Source: Bacillota bacterium
Lineage (GTDB): Bacteria > Bacillota > Sulfobacillia > JAJYWN01
Direction of reading: 5' to 3'
Length of the DNA: 64,000 bases
Assembly (NCBI GenBank): GCA_021791495.1
Contig: JAJYWN010000015.1
Span: forward strand, 1 to 64,000
In this document: piece by piece, positions 24,307 through 33,818 of the stretch
Layout of the letters: each line of letters opens with the position of its first letter
Position numbering within the stretch: position 1 is the stretch's first letter
The notes under the pieces: generated by a model
Seen by the model: the letters and a program-made list of their open reading frames with translations, nothing else
Databases searched by the model: none
What the model was told of the DNA's origin: nothing
Position numbers and translations under genes: made by a program

Positions 24307-26424
24307 CTATTCTCCCGCAAGTGGATCCCACTGCAGAACGACGATGCCCTCCTTGAGATAGACCAACTCATAATACGTATCGTTGGCGACTATCTCTGTC
24401 CGTCCGATGTCCGAACCCGGGTAGACAAAGGAATCCCGGTACTTTTCCGGTAACACAAGTGCCACGCGGGCACGTTGCTCTAGGTTTCGACCGAAGACCG
24501 TCAGATATGTGGTCCATTTGTCAAGCTTGTCAGCAAGTGGACGCGTTCGGACGAAGACGTCCTGCGTTCTGTCTTTGAGCATGGTGATGACGATAGTAGC
24601 AGTTCCGCTCTCGAGAGGAGCCCGCTTCACGATGTTCCCTGCTCGGTTCACCAAGGCAATCTCCTGGCCGGCCGGGGCAATGGACTGCCGACCATGCTCG
24701 TTCGTAATCAGCTGCGGCTCTAGGCTGGTTTCATGCGGTGAGGCGACCATCGGCACCGTGGAGGAAACCAGTCCGCCACTTTCGTCAAGAACAGCCCATC
24801 GGGCGACCTCACCCTTATCCTCCTCAGGTGGTACATCTCGTCGGATGGCCAATCTACCAGGAATGGTGCTGCTAAGGTGCAGCCACCCCTTAAAACCGGG
24901 AAGGCTCTTTTCAAGGTCAATGTCATTCCACTGGCCGTTACGGAATATGGCCAGGCCCATGGATTGGCCAATGTCATAGTGGGTTAGGTAAAGTGACTTT
25001 CCCACAACCTCGAGTTGGTCAGGGTGCAAGGCATACTCGCTTGGGAGCGCGATGACGCTTACAAGTTTGTTGTCTTGTCCATACACCTTGATTTCACAGT
25101 TCACGCGGTCCACGACATACACCAGCCCACCGGCCACGGCGATGGTGGAGGGACCCTTCCAACCATCAGCTTGGACGGTGCGATAAGAGACCGCCTCGGG
25201 GGTTGTTCCCCATGGAATCCTGAGGACTTCCCGGGGTGCAATGGGAGGTAGGACCAAAGGAGTATTCCGGGAGATGGGTTCCCTGATCCGCACATGCCCG
25301 GCCAGGGTCTCCACCTTCTGGCCGTCAATCAGGATCTGGACCCTTGATATGAAGTCCATTCCGATCAGGGTATTGGCGATGGCGTCCAGGGTCAGCTGTT
25401 CGTTCAAGGCGTCTTGCCAGTGATTGGTCTTGAACTCCGAAGACATATCCAGGACCGCCGTTAACCCTGGAGGATTGTCAACTTCCTTCAAGGACAGGAT
25501 TCTTGAGCCGCTGGGGAATGCCGGGCTGTAGTGCGGATCGTCAGGCGGCAGGCCACGCATGAGTTCCCTCAACGCGGCTTCGGGCAGACCCTCCCGCTGA
25601 CTGGCAAAGATGAAACGGGTCTGCGGAATAAGCTGGCCTTTCTTGCGGTCAGGGAAGTAGATGACGGCGCGCCCGTTATAGATTGTGACCTTGATCTCAC
25701 GCCCGTCTAGGGTTACTTTTGCGGCGTTGGCGCCGGGAGGAACGGATATGACGGTGTATGGGTAGCTGGCAACCTGGCTGGCGCCGGACGAAGGTTTCAC
25801 GACCTCCGCCTGAACGCGGAGGAGGTTGTTTTCAATTCCTGCCGTTAGGATTCTGATCTTGTACCCATTGTTGGGCATTTCCCCGGTCCCAATGGCCAAA
25901 AAGCACTGAAAGGAAAATGTGTAGAAGACTGCGGAAGGTCCCTTCTTGTCAAGCAGCGGCAGTAAATCCTTCTGGATGCTCTCAGTGCCCGCAAAGGTAA
26001 AGCCGTCTGGCAGAGGCGGTTTGAGATAGTCGGAGACCGCCGACAGCGGGATGATCCAGTAGGAGAGTTTGCCCTCACGTTCGAAGGCCAAGAAGACGTC
26101 CTTCTTGTCCGCCGAGTACTTCCCCCACAGGGTGACGTTCCTTCTTTCAACCTGGATATAGGCTGCGAAGTCCCGCATCCGAGTGGGAAAAAGCTCCCGA
26201 TCCTTCCTCGTCGCTTTGCCAAGAGATCTCAATAGATCTCCCAGTTCATTTGTCTCAGTGGTATCCCCGGAAAGGAAAGAAACCCTCAACTGAGAGGCCT
26301 TCTCGATTCCCGCTGCCTTCACAAGATTTTGGGGTTGCCAGAACGCCCGGGATTTGCATCCCCCGAGAATTAGGCAGGCAGCTAGGATTAGGAGCGAAAC
26401 CGGCGTCCTTGCGAGTCGAGCCAA
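24307..26424 (-). CDS. Lipoprotein with a GerMN domain and a propeller-like C-terminal half
   Basis: A 705-residue lipoprotein. TTG 26424 is chosen because a perfect AAGGAGGT lies 7 bases upstream and the product then starts LARLARTPVSLLILAACLIL and runs into lipobox LGGC. Earlier ATGs would leave a long polar lead. After about 200 residues of unknown fold comes a GerMN-type region (VIYFPDRKKGQLIPQTRFIF, then TLDAIANTLIGMDFISRVQI and DGQKVETLAGHV). The last 300 residues carry propeller-like strands (STIAVAGGLVYVVDRV, YGQDNKLVSVIALP). GerMN domains occur in spore germination and cell-surface proteins. The combination is unusual and its role unknown. Confidence 0.8.
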   Translation of the reverse strand: MARLARTPVSLLILAACLILGGCKSRAFWQPQNLVKAAGIEKASQLRVSFLSGDTTETNELGDLLRSLGKATRKDRELFPTRMRDFAAYIQVERRNVTLWGKYSADKKDVFLAFEREGKLSYWIIPLSAVSDYLKPPLPDGFTFAGTESIQKDLLPLLDKKGPSAVFYTFSFQCFLAIGTGEMPNNGYKIRILTAGIENNLLRVQAEVVKPSSGASQVASYPYTVISVPPGANAAKVTLDGREIKVTIYNGRAVIYFPDRKKGQLIPQTRFIFASQREGLPEAALRELMRGLPPDDPHYSPAFPSGSRILSLKEVDNPPGLTAVLDMSSEFKTNHWQDALNEQLTLDAIANTLIGMDFISRVQILIDGQKVETLAGHVRIREPISRNTPLVLPPIAPREVLRIPWGTTPEAVSYRTVQADGWKGPSTIAVAGGLVYVVDRVNCEIKVYGQDNKLVSVIALPSEYALHPDQLEVVGKSLYLTHYDIGQSMGLAIFRNGQWNDIDLEKSLPGFKGWLHLSSTIPGRLAIRRDVPPEEDKGEVARWAVLDESGGLVSSTVPMVASPHETSLEPQLITNEHGRQSIAPAGQEIALVNRAGNIVKRAPLESGTATIVITMLKDRTQDVFVRTRPLADKLDKWTTYLTVFGRNLEQRARVALVLPEKYRDSFVYPGSDIGRTEIVANDTYYELVYLKEGIVVLQWDPLAGE

Positions 26425-26509
26425 CGGGGTTACCTCCTTCTTCCTTAGGTCAACCCAGGAAAGGAAAGGCATGATTATCCGCCGGTTCAAGGACAGGTCG
26501 GGTGAACCA

Positions 26510-26983
26510 CTACGCCTGAGTCTTCCGTCCATCCCGGCGATCCCCTAACACGATGCCGGTAGTTGCACCAACCCCGAGGACTCCCAGCCAAAACCGCCAA
26601 GACGTGGCCCAATAGGCCACCGTATACTGGTTAATCAGTCCCCATCTGTGGTTGGGACCGAAGGCCCGAAAATACGCGGTTGTTGTCTCAAAGTGCCGGA
26701 AGGATGTCCAAGATAGCCATAGCAGCACGGCGGAGGTGATCAAGCCCCCCGGAATTGCCAGGAGCCGCACTTGGAGGAGCATTGACCTCGAAAGCCTGGC
26801 GACCGATCGCACCTCTGCCCACATCAGGCCAACAGCACATACCACAGAACCGATCATACCCATGAATTGCATCGGATGAAAGCCATTGCCAGAGATTTGC
26901 CTAGGGTGAGGGCTGAACCGGTACACCAACAGGTTAGACAGGAGTAGGGCTACAGCCCACAGCGCAAGGCCCGCTAGCTTCAT
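26510..26983 (-). CDS. Small membrane protein of unknown function
   Basis: A 157-residue protein with four likely membrane helices, starting MKLAGLALWAVALLLSNLLV. A short basic tail (DRRDGRKTQA) suggests a cytosolic C-terminus. No family was recognised. ATG 26983 has GGGAGGTG 6 bases upstream; a GTG three codons earlier sits inside that site. It is directly upstream of the GerMN lipoprotein gene (85 bases between them), so the two probably form one transcription unit. Confidence 0.72.
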   Translation of the reverse strand: MKLAGLALWAVALLLSNLLVYRFSPHPRQISGNGFHPMQFMGMIGSVVCAVGLMWAEVRSVARLSRSMLLQVRLLAIPGGLITSAVLLWLSWTSFRHFETTTAYFRAFGPNHRWGLINQYTVAYWATSWRFWLGVLGVGATTGIVLGDRRDGRKTQA

Positions 26984-27112
26984 GCTTATCACCTCCCACG
27001 GGGAAAAGGTCGCGGAAGGGACCGGAACCGGGGATGGGTGCTACCCGCGTGAGTGTATCACTGCACTCTCCGCAGGGTCAAGGAAATGCCATCGACACGG
27101 GCATGCAGACGG

Positions 27113-27797
27113 CTAAGCCCTTTCGGCCTTGGCGGCCTCCCTCACCTTAGCATATTCGGCGGTCAGTTCGGGGCGTATGGCCTTGTAGAGCAGGCCGATA
27201 GGGATTCGGTCAGTGCCTTCATACTTCTCAAGGTCGGCCCGGACCGATGCCCTCCCGCCGTCGGTCGCTTCGCTGCCCTCCCCCGCTGCCCCACCGGCCG
27301 GGCTCACCCGCACGCAGCGGTCGCGGTAGCCGCGCATCATGGCGGCGGCGGTGCCCTGCTTGTTCAAGCGGCCGAAGTGGTTGGGGCACTGGCACAAGGC
27401 GTCGACGACAGAGAACCCCGGATGGGTGATAGCGCCGGCAATCATGTCCGTCAGGTGCTGGGCGTGGTAGGTGGAGGACCGGGCCACGTAGGTGGCACCG
27501 GAGGCGATGGCCAGCTTGGCGGCGTCGAAGTCGCCCTCGATCATCCCGTAGGGGCTGGTGGTGGAAAGCGCGCCGACGGGGGTGGCCGGCGAGTACTGGT
27601 CATAGTCAGGTCGATATTCCGGTAAGCGGCATGGATGAAGTGGTTGCCGCCGATAGCCAATGCAATCGCCGTCGCCTGCGAGGACGATGACCTTGAGCTT
27701 TGGGTTCGCGAGTTTCATGCCGGTCGCCACCGGAAGTACCCGCCCGTGTAGGGTGTGGGTGGTGTCGAAGTTCACGTAGCGGCTGGGATACCCACTA
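27113..27797 (-). pseudogene. korB pseudogene (2-oxoacid:ferredoxin oxidoreductase beta)
   Basis: A partial second copy of the korB gene at 30869-31792. The matching part covers about the last 225 codons, from RYVNFDTTHTLHGRVLPVAT to the C-terminus. After GDGD the TPP-binding segment is garbled (CIGYRRQPLHPCRLPEYRP in place of SMAIGGNHFIHAARRN), and the following 40 or so bases are missing, so the site is destroyed. The 5' end, including the CxxC motif, is absent beyond 27797. It is not followed by other kor genes and sits in AT-richer accessory DNA. Confidence 0.88.
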
Positions 27798-28191
27798 CTT
27801 ACACCTGGTGTTTATGGACTCTTTGCTGGAATCGGCGGTGGCATTGAAACGGCAGATACGTGTAAGCGTCGCCTCGGTGACAACGCCCAACGCTTCTGTC
27901 TATCTGAACCGTAATAAGGAAGACTCCATACAGTCACGTTGTAGAATAGGATATATCTCGCATCAGGTCGACATCTTGGCCCATGGCGTTTGCATTGGAG
28001 TCTAGAAGTAATGTATAACCACAGCTAGTGAGCTGGTTATCTATCAAATAAGTGAATAGGGTCTACGGGGGCATTTCTGAGGTGCAGCCGCAGGATGTCA
28101 TATAGTATTGCTTTAACGCCAAGAGGTGTGCGGGATGCAAGAGCGAAATCCGTCGTCTAGACCCAATGCGCAGTAATTGGAGGTCTTGGGA
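27798..28191. other. AT-richer intergenic region upstream of the amidase gene
   Basis: About 390 bases, lower in GC than anything else nearby. A plus-strand frame reading MDSLLESAVALKRQIRVSVA (27811-28005) is open but lacks a convincing ribosome binding site and I do not recognise it. An imperfect hairpin spans 28015-28040 (ATAACC...AGCT with AGCTGGTTAT). It probably also holds the promoter of the amidase gene. Confidence 0.45.
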
Positions 28192-29343
28192 GTGAGAGAC
28201 TTGGTGAGAACCGTCTTGGCGATGATCCTCGTACTGTGTGTCTTGGGAACACCAACTGGCGCAAGTGCAAGTGCTGGCAGCGGCATCGAAAGGGCCGTCA
28301 AGGATCTGTTTGCGGCCAGGGCTAATGTGGTGATGGGACATTCCCAAGAAGCCGTGGGGCTTTTCTAGACGCCTGGGTCAGCACTGCTCAGCCAGGAGTC
28401 AGCTAGGCCCGGTAGGTTTCGAGAACTGGAGAAGAAGTGGAATACCCGAATCCTCGATCTTAGACCCACAGCCACAATCCTATCCGAATCTGTGGAGAAC
28501 GGAATGACGAAGGTCGAAGTCTATGAGTGGACTTTCTTCGACTGGGAACACAAGGGATCTGTACTCACCTCTGGTTTTGGCATCTACCATACCATGGTCT
28601 GGAGCCAGAATTCGTCCGGGTGGAAGGTTGTCAGCGACGACTATGACGAAAGGCAATTGCTTGGAGCCCCTTCCCACGATTCCAAGGCTGGCTCTATTGT
28701 CAGGCCAGCCACGAGTGTGAGAAGCAATAACGACGCTTCCAAGGAGTCTTCCATCAAACCCTTGGCGTTTGCATACTACCCCTACAACCGGAACTTGGCG
28801 GCTAGTTATGCTGACTCATATGTCTACCGGTATGCGTCTGGTGGGTACTACCCTGCATCTTATAACAGTGCCTACTATAGAAACTACAATAATCCGAACG
28901 ATCCTAACAGCGGAGATTGTGCCAATTTCGTATCGCAGGGTGTCCGAGCTGGGCAAGCACCTTTCGTGAACTTCGGCGTCAACGACTCGGTAAGTTGGTG
29001 GTACAACAACAACGGAACCGAACCCAATCAGACTGGCGATGATACTGCATCAGCAACATGGACGTACGTTCCCTCGCACCGAAGCTACATGCTTTACCTG
29101 TGGGGTACACAGGTTTCGGCAAGTCAACTCCAGAAAGGGGACATAGTCTACTACGATTGGCATGGAGATGGAGTCTGGGATCACACGGCGATTGTCGCAG
29201 TCGGCGCGGCCGACAACGGTGGAGTTGCCTTGGTTGATTCCCATACTCTTGACTTCTGGCAGATTCGTTGGGACTACGGTTATGGGGATACTACTTACTT
29301 CTGTGTCCATTTGAGCGATCAACTGCCCGTATACTTTAACTGA
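28192..29343 (+). pseudogene. Exported amidase-domain protein gene with one in-frame stop
   Basis: A 383-codon frame broken only by TAG at codon 59 (28366-28368). The GTG start follows GGAGG and opens a signal peptide (VRTVLAMILVLCVLGTPTGA). After the stop the frame continues through a helical linker into an Amidase_6-type domain. Its motifs are SGDCANFVSQ (catalytic Cys), LQKGDIVYYDWHGDGVWDHT (His) and ALVDSH. These domains are NlpC/P60-like and act on peptidoglycan or peptides at the surface. The stop lies in GLF-stop-TPGSALL, where a Tyr codon would fit. The domain could still be made from ATG 28504, but without a signal peptide. Confidence 0.82.
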
Positions 29344-29399
29344 GTCATTGTCCTTGCGGCACGATCTTGCGGACCAGTACAGCAATGCCTGTTGTGCTT

Positions 29400-29424
29400 G
29401 GGGCGGCGGCTTAGCCGTCGCCCC
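29400..29424 (+). terminator. Strong hairpin after the amidase gene
   Basis: GGGGCGGCGGC and GCCGTCGCCCC form an 11-bp stem with one G-T pair and a TTA loop, about 57 bases after the amidase stop. No U-tract follows, so it may pause rather than terminate, or act within the leader of the lipoprotein gene starting at 29446. Confidence 0.5.
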
Positions 29425-29445
29425 GCAGACTACCGGGTGGTGACG

Positions 29446-30750
29446 ATGAGGATGGCGATGACTCGTAGCGGAGACTCTGCCAGTTCCGGCTGCCGTTTGC
29501 CCAAATCGGGTCTCCCCGCGTTCCGGTGCGTAGTTGCGGCACTGTCTCTGCTCCTACTCGCGGTTCCCGGATGTACATCGAGGAATGGAGTTGTTTCGCC
29601 AAATGCTGTTGCCAACCAGGTGAAGGCTATCGAGCTTAGAGTTGAAACGAGTATGAGCGGGATCGTCAAGACCTCCAGCCCCCGTGTGGTGTCTCTCATA
29701 AGCCGTTCTATCCGAGAGGCCACCCGACTCGTCTCACCACCCACGCGGCGAGAAACTTGGGACATCGTGGTCATGTCCTTCGATCTTCGCAACGGGCGAT
29801 CAGCCAGTTACCGCTACTACTTCATGGCGAGTCTGACTTCCGAACCTGGATTCTTGGAGACGCCTGTCGGTTGGTTCTTAGCCCCAAACAGCCTGAGCTC
29901 TATTGTTAAGAGTCTACTGGTTTTTCCACCTGCTACCGTCGAGGTGGATCCCATAGACGATGGGTTTCTGCAGAAATACGGATGGACCGCACTCTACACG
30001 ATCAGTTCGCAGGACCTTGCCTTGCCGGGTAGCTTGATACACCACCCGGGTGAATACCCAACCGCAGTGTATTGGGCGTACCACAACGAGCTTTGTAGGG
30101 ACATTGCCCTGGACTTGAGGCCATATCTGGGCAAGAAGGTCACGGCGCGCCAGTACAAGGTTGCCGAGCCACTTCCGGGTTTCGCTGGTTCGCGGCGGGA
30201 TGATGGCCGTGCTGTAGTCATTCGTGATGGCGATCAAATCATTGGTAGCTGGATTTATGCCTACGGGTTCATCGCCGGATCCCTTAAGGGGCACTCGTGG
30301 CAGGAAGTGGCGGGGACTTGGGACGAGTGGATTGGTGGGCTGATCGATCCAAACGATCCCAAGGAGAAAGAGTTGGCTCGTCTTAGTCCCGAGGAGTTGA
30401 TCAGGACCTATTACGATGGCGTAAACCGGCACGATCAACTGACTGTCCTCCAATGTCAAAGCCGGCGAGCGCTCTCCAACTTCCTTTTTGATGACTTGCC
30501 ACCAACCAACCTGTATAAGCAGGGGTTCCCCGCGCCATCAGGCAGCATCGTTAGCGCTAGGGTGCTGGAGTTGAGGCCAGTTGACACATCCGGACGCTCA
30601 CAGAGAACCAAAGCCTTCGAAGTTAGGGTTGACCTCAAGGTCAAGGAGAATGTCGCCTCGGGTAACGGCCCGTCCACGAGATTCCTGAACCTAGTTCAAG
30701 AGACTCCGACCACTGGATGGAGGCTGGATTCCCAAGGCACGGGTCCGTGA
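29446..30750 (+). CDS. Lipoprotein of unknown function
   Basis: A 434-residue lipoprotein with signal segment FRCVVAALSLLLLAVPGC, in which VPGC is the lipobox. The body has no catalytic motif I know. Near the C-terminus, SPEELIRTYYDGVNRHDQLT and a following SNFLFDDLPPTNLY resemble the NTF2-like DUF4829 type of module found in exported Bacillota proteins; I am not certain of that match. The ATG at 29446 lacks a strong ribosome binding site; ATGs at 29452 and 29458 are equally possible. It follows the amidase gene on the same strand. Confidence 0.7.
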   Translation: MRMAMTRSGDSASSGCRLPKSGLPAFRCVVAALSLLLLAVPGCTSRNGVVSPNAVANQVKAIELRVETSMSGIVKTSSPRVVSLISRSIREATRLVSPPTRRETWDIVVMSFDLRNGRSASYRYYFMASLTSEPGFLETPVGWFLAPNSLSSIVKSLLVFPPATVEVDPIDDGFLQKYGWTALYTISSQDLALPGSLIHHPGEYPTAVYWAYHNELCRDIALDLRPYLGKKVTARQYKVAEPLPGFAGSRRDDGRAVVIRDGDQIIGSWIYAYGFIAGSLKGHSWQEVAGTWDEWIGGLIDPNDPKEKELARLSPEELIRTYYDGVNRHDQLTVLQCQSRRALSNFLFDDLPPTNLYKQGFPAPSGSIVSARVLELRPVDTSGRSQRTKAFEVRVDLKVKENVASGNGPSTRFLNLVQETPTTGWRLDSQGTGP

Positions 30751-30868
30751 CTTGGCCTACTCCACGTCACGTGCTGTACACCCAAGCCGACTGATCGCAA
30801 TCGACAGGGACAGGTATAGCGGAGTATACGCCAGCGATTGGCTTCCAGGGTTGAACCGTAGTCCGTTG

Positions 30869-31792
30869 CTAGGCCTCGCTAGCTTCGGTGGCCTCCCTCA
30901 CCTTGGCGTATTCAGCAGTCAGTTCCGGGCGGATAGCCTTGTAGAGCAGGCCGATGGGGATCCTGCCTGTTCCCTCATACCTATCGAGGTCAACGCGGGC
31001 GACGGGCATGCTGCCGCCGTCGGTCGCCCCCGCGCTCTCGCCTGTCGCCCCTGCGGCCTCCCCCGCCGTTCCGTCTGTTGGGCCTACCCTTACGCACTGG
31101 TCGCGGTAGCCGCGCATCATGGCGGCGGCGGTGCCCTGCTTGTTCAGGCGGCCGAAGTGGTTTGGGCATTGGCACAAGGCGTCGACGACGGAGAACCCGG
31201 GGTGGGTGATGGCGCCCGCGATTATGTCCGTCAGTTGCTGGGCATGGTAGGTCGACGAACGGGCCACGTAGGTGGCGCCGGCGGCGATGGCCAGCTTGGC
31301 GGCGTCGAAATCGCCCTCGATCATCCCGTAGGGGCTAGTCGTGGAAAGGGCGCCGAAGGGCGTGGCCGGCGAGTATTGGCCGCCGGTCATCCCGTAGATG
31401 CCGTTATTGAAGATGATGGTGGTCAGGTCGATGTTCCGGCGGGCGGCGTGGATGAAGTGATTCCCGCCGATGGCCATGCTATCCCCGTCGCCGGTGAGCA
31501 CGATGACTTTGAGCTTCGGGTTCGCCAGTTTCATCCCGGTGGCCACCGGCAGCGCCCGCCCGTGCAAGGTGTGGGTGGCGTCGAAGTTCACGTAGCGGCT
31601 GGAATACCCACTGCACCCGATCCCGATGCAGAATACCGTTTCCTGCTGGGCGAGGCCGAGGCGCTCGATGGCCCGCATGGTGGCCGAGATGACGGTGCCG
31701 ATGCCGCAGCCCGAGCACCAGATGGTGGGCAGGTTGCGCCCTACCAGGTACTTTTCTCTGAGGTCTTTGGCGTGCATGATGGCGGTCGCCAT
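30869..31792 (-). CDS. korB: 2-oxoacid:ferredoxin oxidoreductase, beta subunit
   Basis: A 307-residue thiamine-diphosphate-binding subunit. WCSGCGIG near residue 26 is the N-terminal cysteine motif, and GDGDSMAIGGNHFIHAARRN with the following NNGIYGMTGGQ is the TPP/Mg site. With the alpha, gamma and ferredoxin subunits it decarboxylates a 2-oxoacid to an acyl-CoA and reduces ferredoxin. AAGGAGGTG precedes ATG 31792, 2 bases after the alpha-subunit stop. The sequence resembles 2-oxoglutarate-type (Kor) enzymes, but pyruvate or branched-chain 2-oxoacids are also possible. A decayed partial copy lies at 27113-27797. Confidence 0.93.
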   Translation of the reverse strand: MATAIMHAKDLREKYLVGRNLPTIWCSGCGIGTVISATMRAIERLGLAQQETVFCIGIGCSGYSSRYVNFDATHTLHGRALPVATGMKLANPKLKVIVLTGDGDSMAIGGNHFIHAARRNIDLTTIIFNNGIYGMTGGQYSPATPFGALSTTSPYGMIEGDFDAAKLAIAAGATYVARSSTYHAQQLTDIIAGAITHPGFSVVDALCQCPNHFGRLNKQGTAAAMMRGYRDQCVRVGPTDGTAGEAAGATGESAGATDGGSMPVARVDLDRYEGTGRIPIGLLYKAIRPELTAEYAKVREATEASEA

Positions 31793-31793
31793 A

Positions 31794-32963
31794 TTATCGC
31801 ACCTCCTTGATGCGGGCCAGGATGTCGGCGGGCGCAAGGATACGGCCGTCGTGCCGCCCCACCAGTTCGACGCTGGCGCGCCCGCGGACGGCGCGGTCCA
31901 CTTCGATGACGACCTGGCCGGCGTTGAGTTCGGCGACGAGGACGGCTTTCGGGCAGCCGCCCTGGGGGCGGAGTTTCGCGGCTGCTTCGCCCTCCCCCAT
32001 CAGGCCTTCAATCAGGTGGGCCGGGAAGGGCCAAATCGTCTGCAAGGTCAAGAGCCCAGCCTTGATCCCCTCCGCCCGCGCCATCTCCACCGCTTCGGCT
32101 GCCCCGCGCGCCGACACGCCGTAGGAGACGATGACCACCTCGGCGTCGTCTAGCCGCCGCTCGGAGTAGAAGGTGATCTCTTTGGCCTTCTGGTTGACCT
32201 TGTCGATGAGCCGCCGGTTCAGGGCCGCCGCCGCCACGTGGTCGGTGGAGGCCAGGTCGCCCCGCGCGTTATGGGTGCTGGCTTCGGCGTGCCACAGGTA
32301 CCCGGCGCCGAAATCGGCCATGGGCGGCACCCCGTCGGCGTCGCCGGCGTAGGCTTGGAAAGAAGGGTCACCCGCAGGCACGGTGGGGCGCCGCCGGTTC
32401 TCGATCTCCACTCTCTCGGGGATGTCGATGACTTCCCGCATGTGCCCCACCTCGGCGTCGGCCAAGAGGTGGACGGGGGTGCGGAAGCGTTCGGCCAGGT
32501 TCACGGCCCTGACGGCCAAGTCGAAACATTCCTTCACGCTGGAAGGGCAGAGAGCGATGGCGCCCCGGTCGCCATGGGTGCCCCAACGGGCCTGCATCAC
32601 GTCTTGCTGGGCGGGGAGAGTCGCCATGCCGGTGGAGGGGCCGACACGCATGACATCCACCACCACGCAAGGGACCTCCTGCATGGCGGCCATGCCGATA
32701 GCTTCCTGCTTCAGCGAAAGGCCGGGGCCGGAACTGGCGGTCATGGCCTTGACGCCGGCCAGCGAGGCGCCCACCACGGCGCACATGGAGCCGATCTCGT
32801 CCTCCATCTGGATGAAGGTGCCGTCCACCGCCGGCAGGCGACGGGCCATGAACTCGGCGATTTCGGTAGCCGGGGTGATGGGATAGCCGGCGAAGAACCG
32901 GACGCCGGCGGCCAGGGCGCCTTCACCGATAGCTTCGTTTCCGAGCAACAGGCGTCTGGTCAT
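31794..32963 (-). CDS. korA: 2-oxoacid:ferredoxin oxidoreductase, alpha subunit
   Basis: A 389-residue subunit with the pyrimidine-binding domain (FFAGYPITPATEIAEFMARR, QMEDEIGSMCAVVGASLAGV, TASSGPGLSLKQEAIGMA) and a C-terminal transketolase-like domain (VIVSYGVSARGAAEAVEMAR). The YPITPATEI motif is typical of KorA and VorA proteins. ATG 32963 overlaps the ferredoxin-subunit stop in an ATGA junction, so the long frame extending to 33155 is rejected. It pairs with korB to form the catalytic core. Confidence 0.93.
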   Translation of the reverse strand: MTRRLLLGNEAIGEGALAAGVRFFAGYPITPATEIAEFMARRLPAVDGTFIQMEDEIGSMCAVVGASLAGVKAMTASSGPGLSLKQEAIGMAAMQEVPCVVVDVMRVGPSTGMATLPAQQDVMQARWGTHGDRGAIALCPSSVKECFDLAVRAVNLAERFRTPVHLLADAEVGHMREVIDIPERVEIENRRRPTVPAGDPSFQAYAGDADGVPPMADFGAGYLWHAEASTHNARGDLASTDHVAAAALNRRLIDKVNQKAKEITFYSERRLDDAEVVIVSYGVSARGAAEAVEMARAEGIKAGLLTLQTIWPFPAHLIEGLMGEGEAAAKLRPQGGCPKAVLVAELNAGQVVIEVDRAVRGRASVELVGRHDGRILAPADILARIKEVR

Positions 32964-33193
32964 CGGGAGTCCTCCTTCCCGGCTTCCACTGCTTCCACTT
33001 CCTCGACACTGATGGCCCAGTCGGGGCAGTAAATCTCGCAGAGCTGGCAGGCGTTGCAGCGCTCCGGTTCGGCCACCTTCGCCTTCAGGAGAGGTTCCTC
33101 GGACACCAGCACCTTGCGCGGGCAGAACTCCACGCAGATGCCGCAGGATTTGCACAGTTTCAGGTCTACTGTGATCAGGCCTTTCTTAGGCAA
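32960..33193 (-). CDS. korD: 2-oxoacid:ferredoxin oxidoreductase, ferredoxin (delta) subunit
   Basis: A 77-residue ferredoxin with two 4Fe-4S motifs, CKSCGICVEFCP and CNACQLCEIYCP, which carry electrons from the TPP core to free ferredoxin. The start is TTG behind GGAGGTG. It lies between the gamma and alpha subunit genes, the order seen in many archaeal and thermophile enzymes. The short acidic tail (VEEVEAVEAGKEDSR) is unremarkable. Confidence 0.93.
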   Translation of the reverse strand: MPKKGLITVDLKLCKSCGICVEFCPRKVLVSEEPLLKAKVAEPERCNACQLCEIYCPDWAISVEEVEAVEAGKEDSR

Positions 33194-33256
33194 GGAGTAA
33201 CACCTCCACGGGCAGATGTGCGTGTGGTGCGGGCGGGCGCCGCCGCTGGGCCGCGC

Positions 33257-33814
33257 TCATCCTTGAATGGCCTCGTACCCGGCCTGCAGGGCGCGGCGGT
33301 TCAGGTCCTCCGTCCCTTTCGGCGCGCGGGCTAGGACGGCGGCCTCGATGGCCTGGCGCGAAACCACGCGGGTCACGGCTACCAGGGCGCCAAGGGCCAC
33401 CACGTTCGCCACCACGCGCCGGCCGAGTTCGGTGGCCTTGCGCGTGGCGTCCACCTCCACGACCTTCAGCCCGTGGGCCTCGGTCGGGATGTCCCGCACG
33501 AAAAGCGGGTCGATGACCAGCGTTCCGCCCGGGCGGACGTCCTTGGCGTATTTCGTGCAGGCCTCCTGGGACAGGCATAGTAGGATGTCGGGCCGGGCCA
33601 CCTGGGTGTGGAGGATCTCATCGGCGCTGATGATGACGTCGGATTTCGCGGCGCCTCCGGTTGACTCCGGGCCATAGGACTGGGTCTGGACCACTTTCCG
33701 CCCTTCGACCACTCCGGCCGCCTCGGCCAGAATCAGGCCGGCCAGCATCAACCCCTGGCCCCCTGTCCCGGAAAGCCGCAGCTCCCAGCGGTTGTTCGCA
33801 TTGTCAGACGCCAT
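33257..33814 (-). CDS. korC: 2-oxoacid:ferredoxin oxidoreductase, gamma subunit
   Basis: A 185-residue subunit of the 2-oxoacid:acceptor oxidoreductase gamma family, the CoA-binding part of the complex: LSGTGGQGLMLAGLILAEA, QTQSYGPESTGGAAKSDVII and GALVAVTRVVSRQAIEAAV. ATG 33814 has AGGAGG 8 bases upstream and follows the glcF stop by 4 bases. The frame extending to 33850 lies inside glcF and is rejected. Confidence 0.93.
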   Translation of the reverse strand: MASDNANNRWELRLSGTGGQGLMLAGLILAEAAGVVEGRKVVQTQSYGPESTGGAAKSDVIISADEILHTQVARPDILLCLSQEACTKYAKDVRPGGTLVIDPLFVRDIPTEAHGLKVVEVDATRKATELGRRVVANVVALGALVAVTRVVSRQAIEAAVLARAPKGTEDLNRRALQAGYEAIQG

Positions 33815-33818
33815 GTCT

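Noticed and set aside
27700-28005. 101-codon plus-strand frame across the korB pseudogene border
   Set aside because: Its first part is antisense to the korB relic, and the remainder has no ribosome binding site or family match.
22771-28368. Pyrrolysine or general TAG recoding to explain the two in-frame amber codons
   Set aside because: TAG is used as an ordinary stop here, for example by the DegV gene, and the replaced residues appear to be Trp and Tyr, so independent mutations or errors are simpler.
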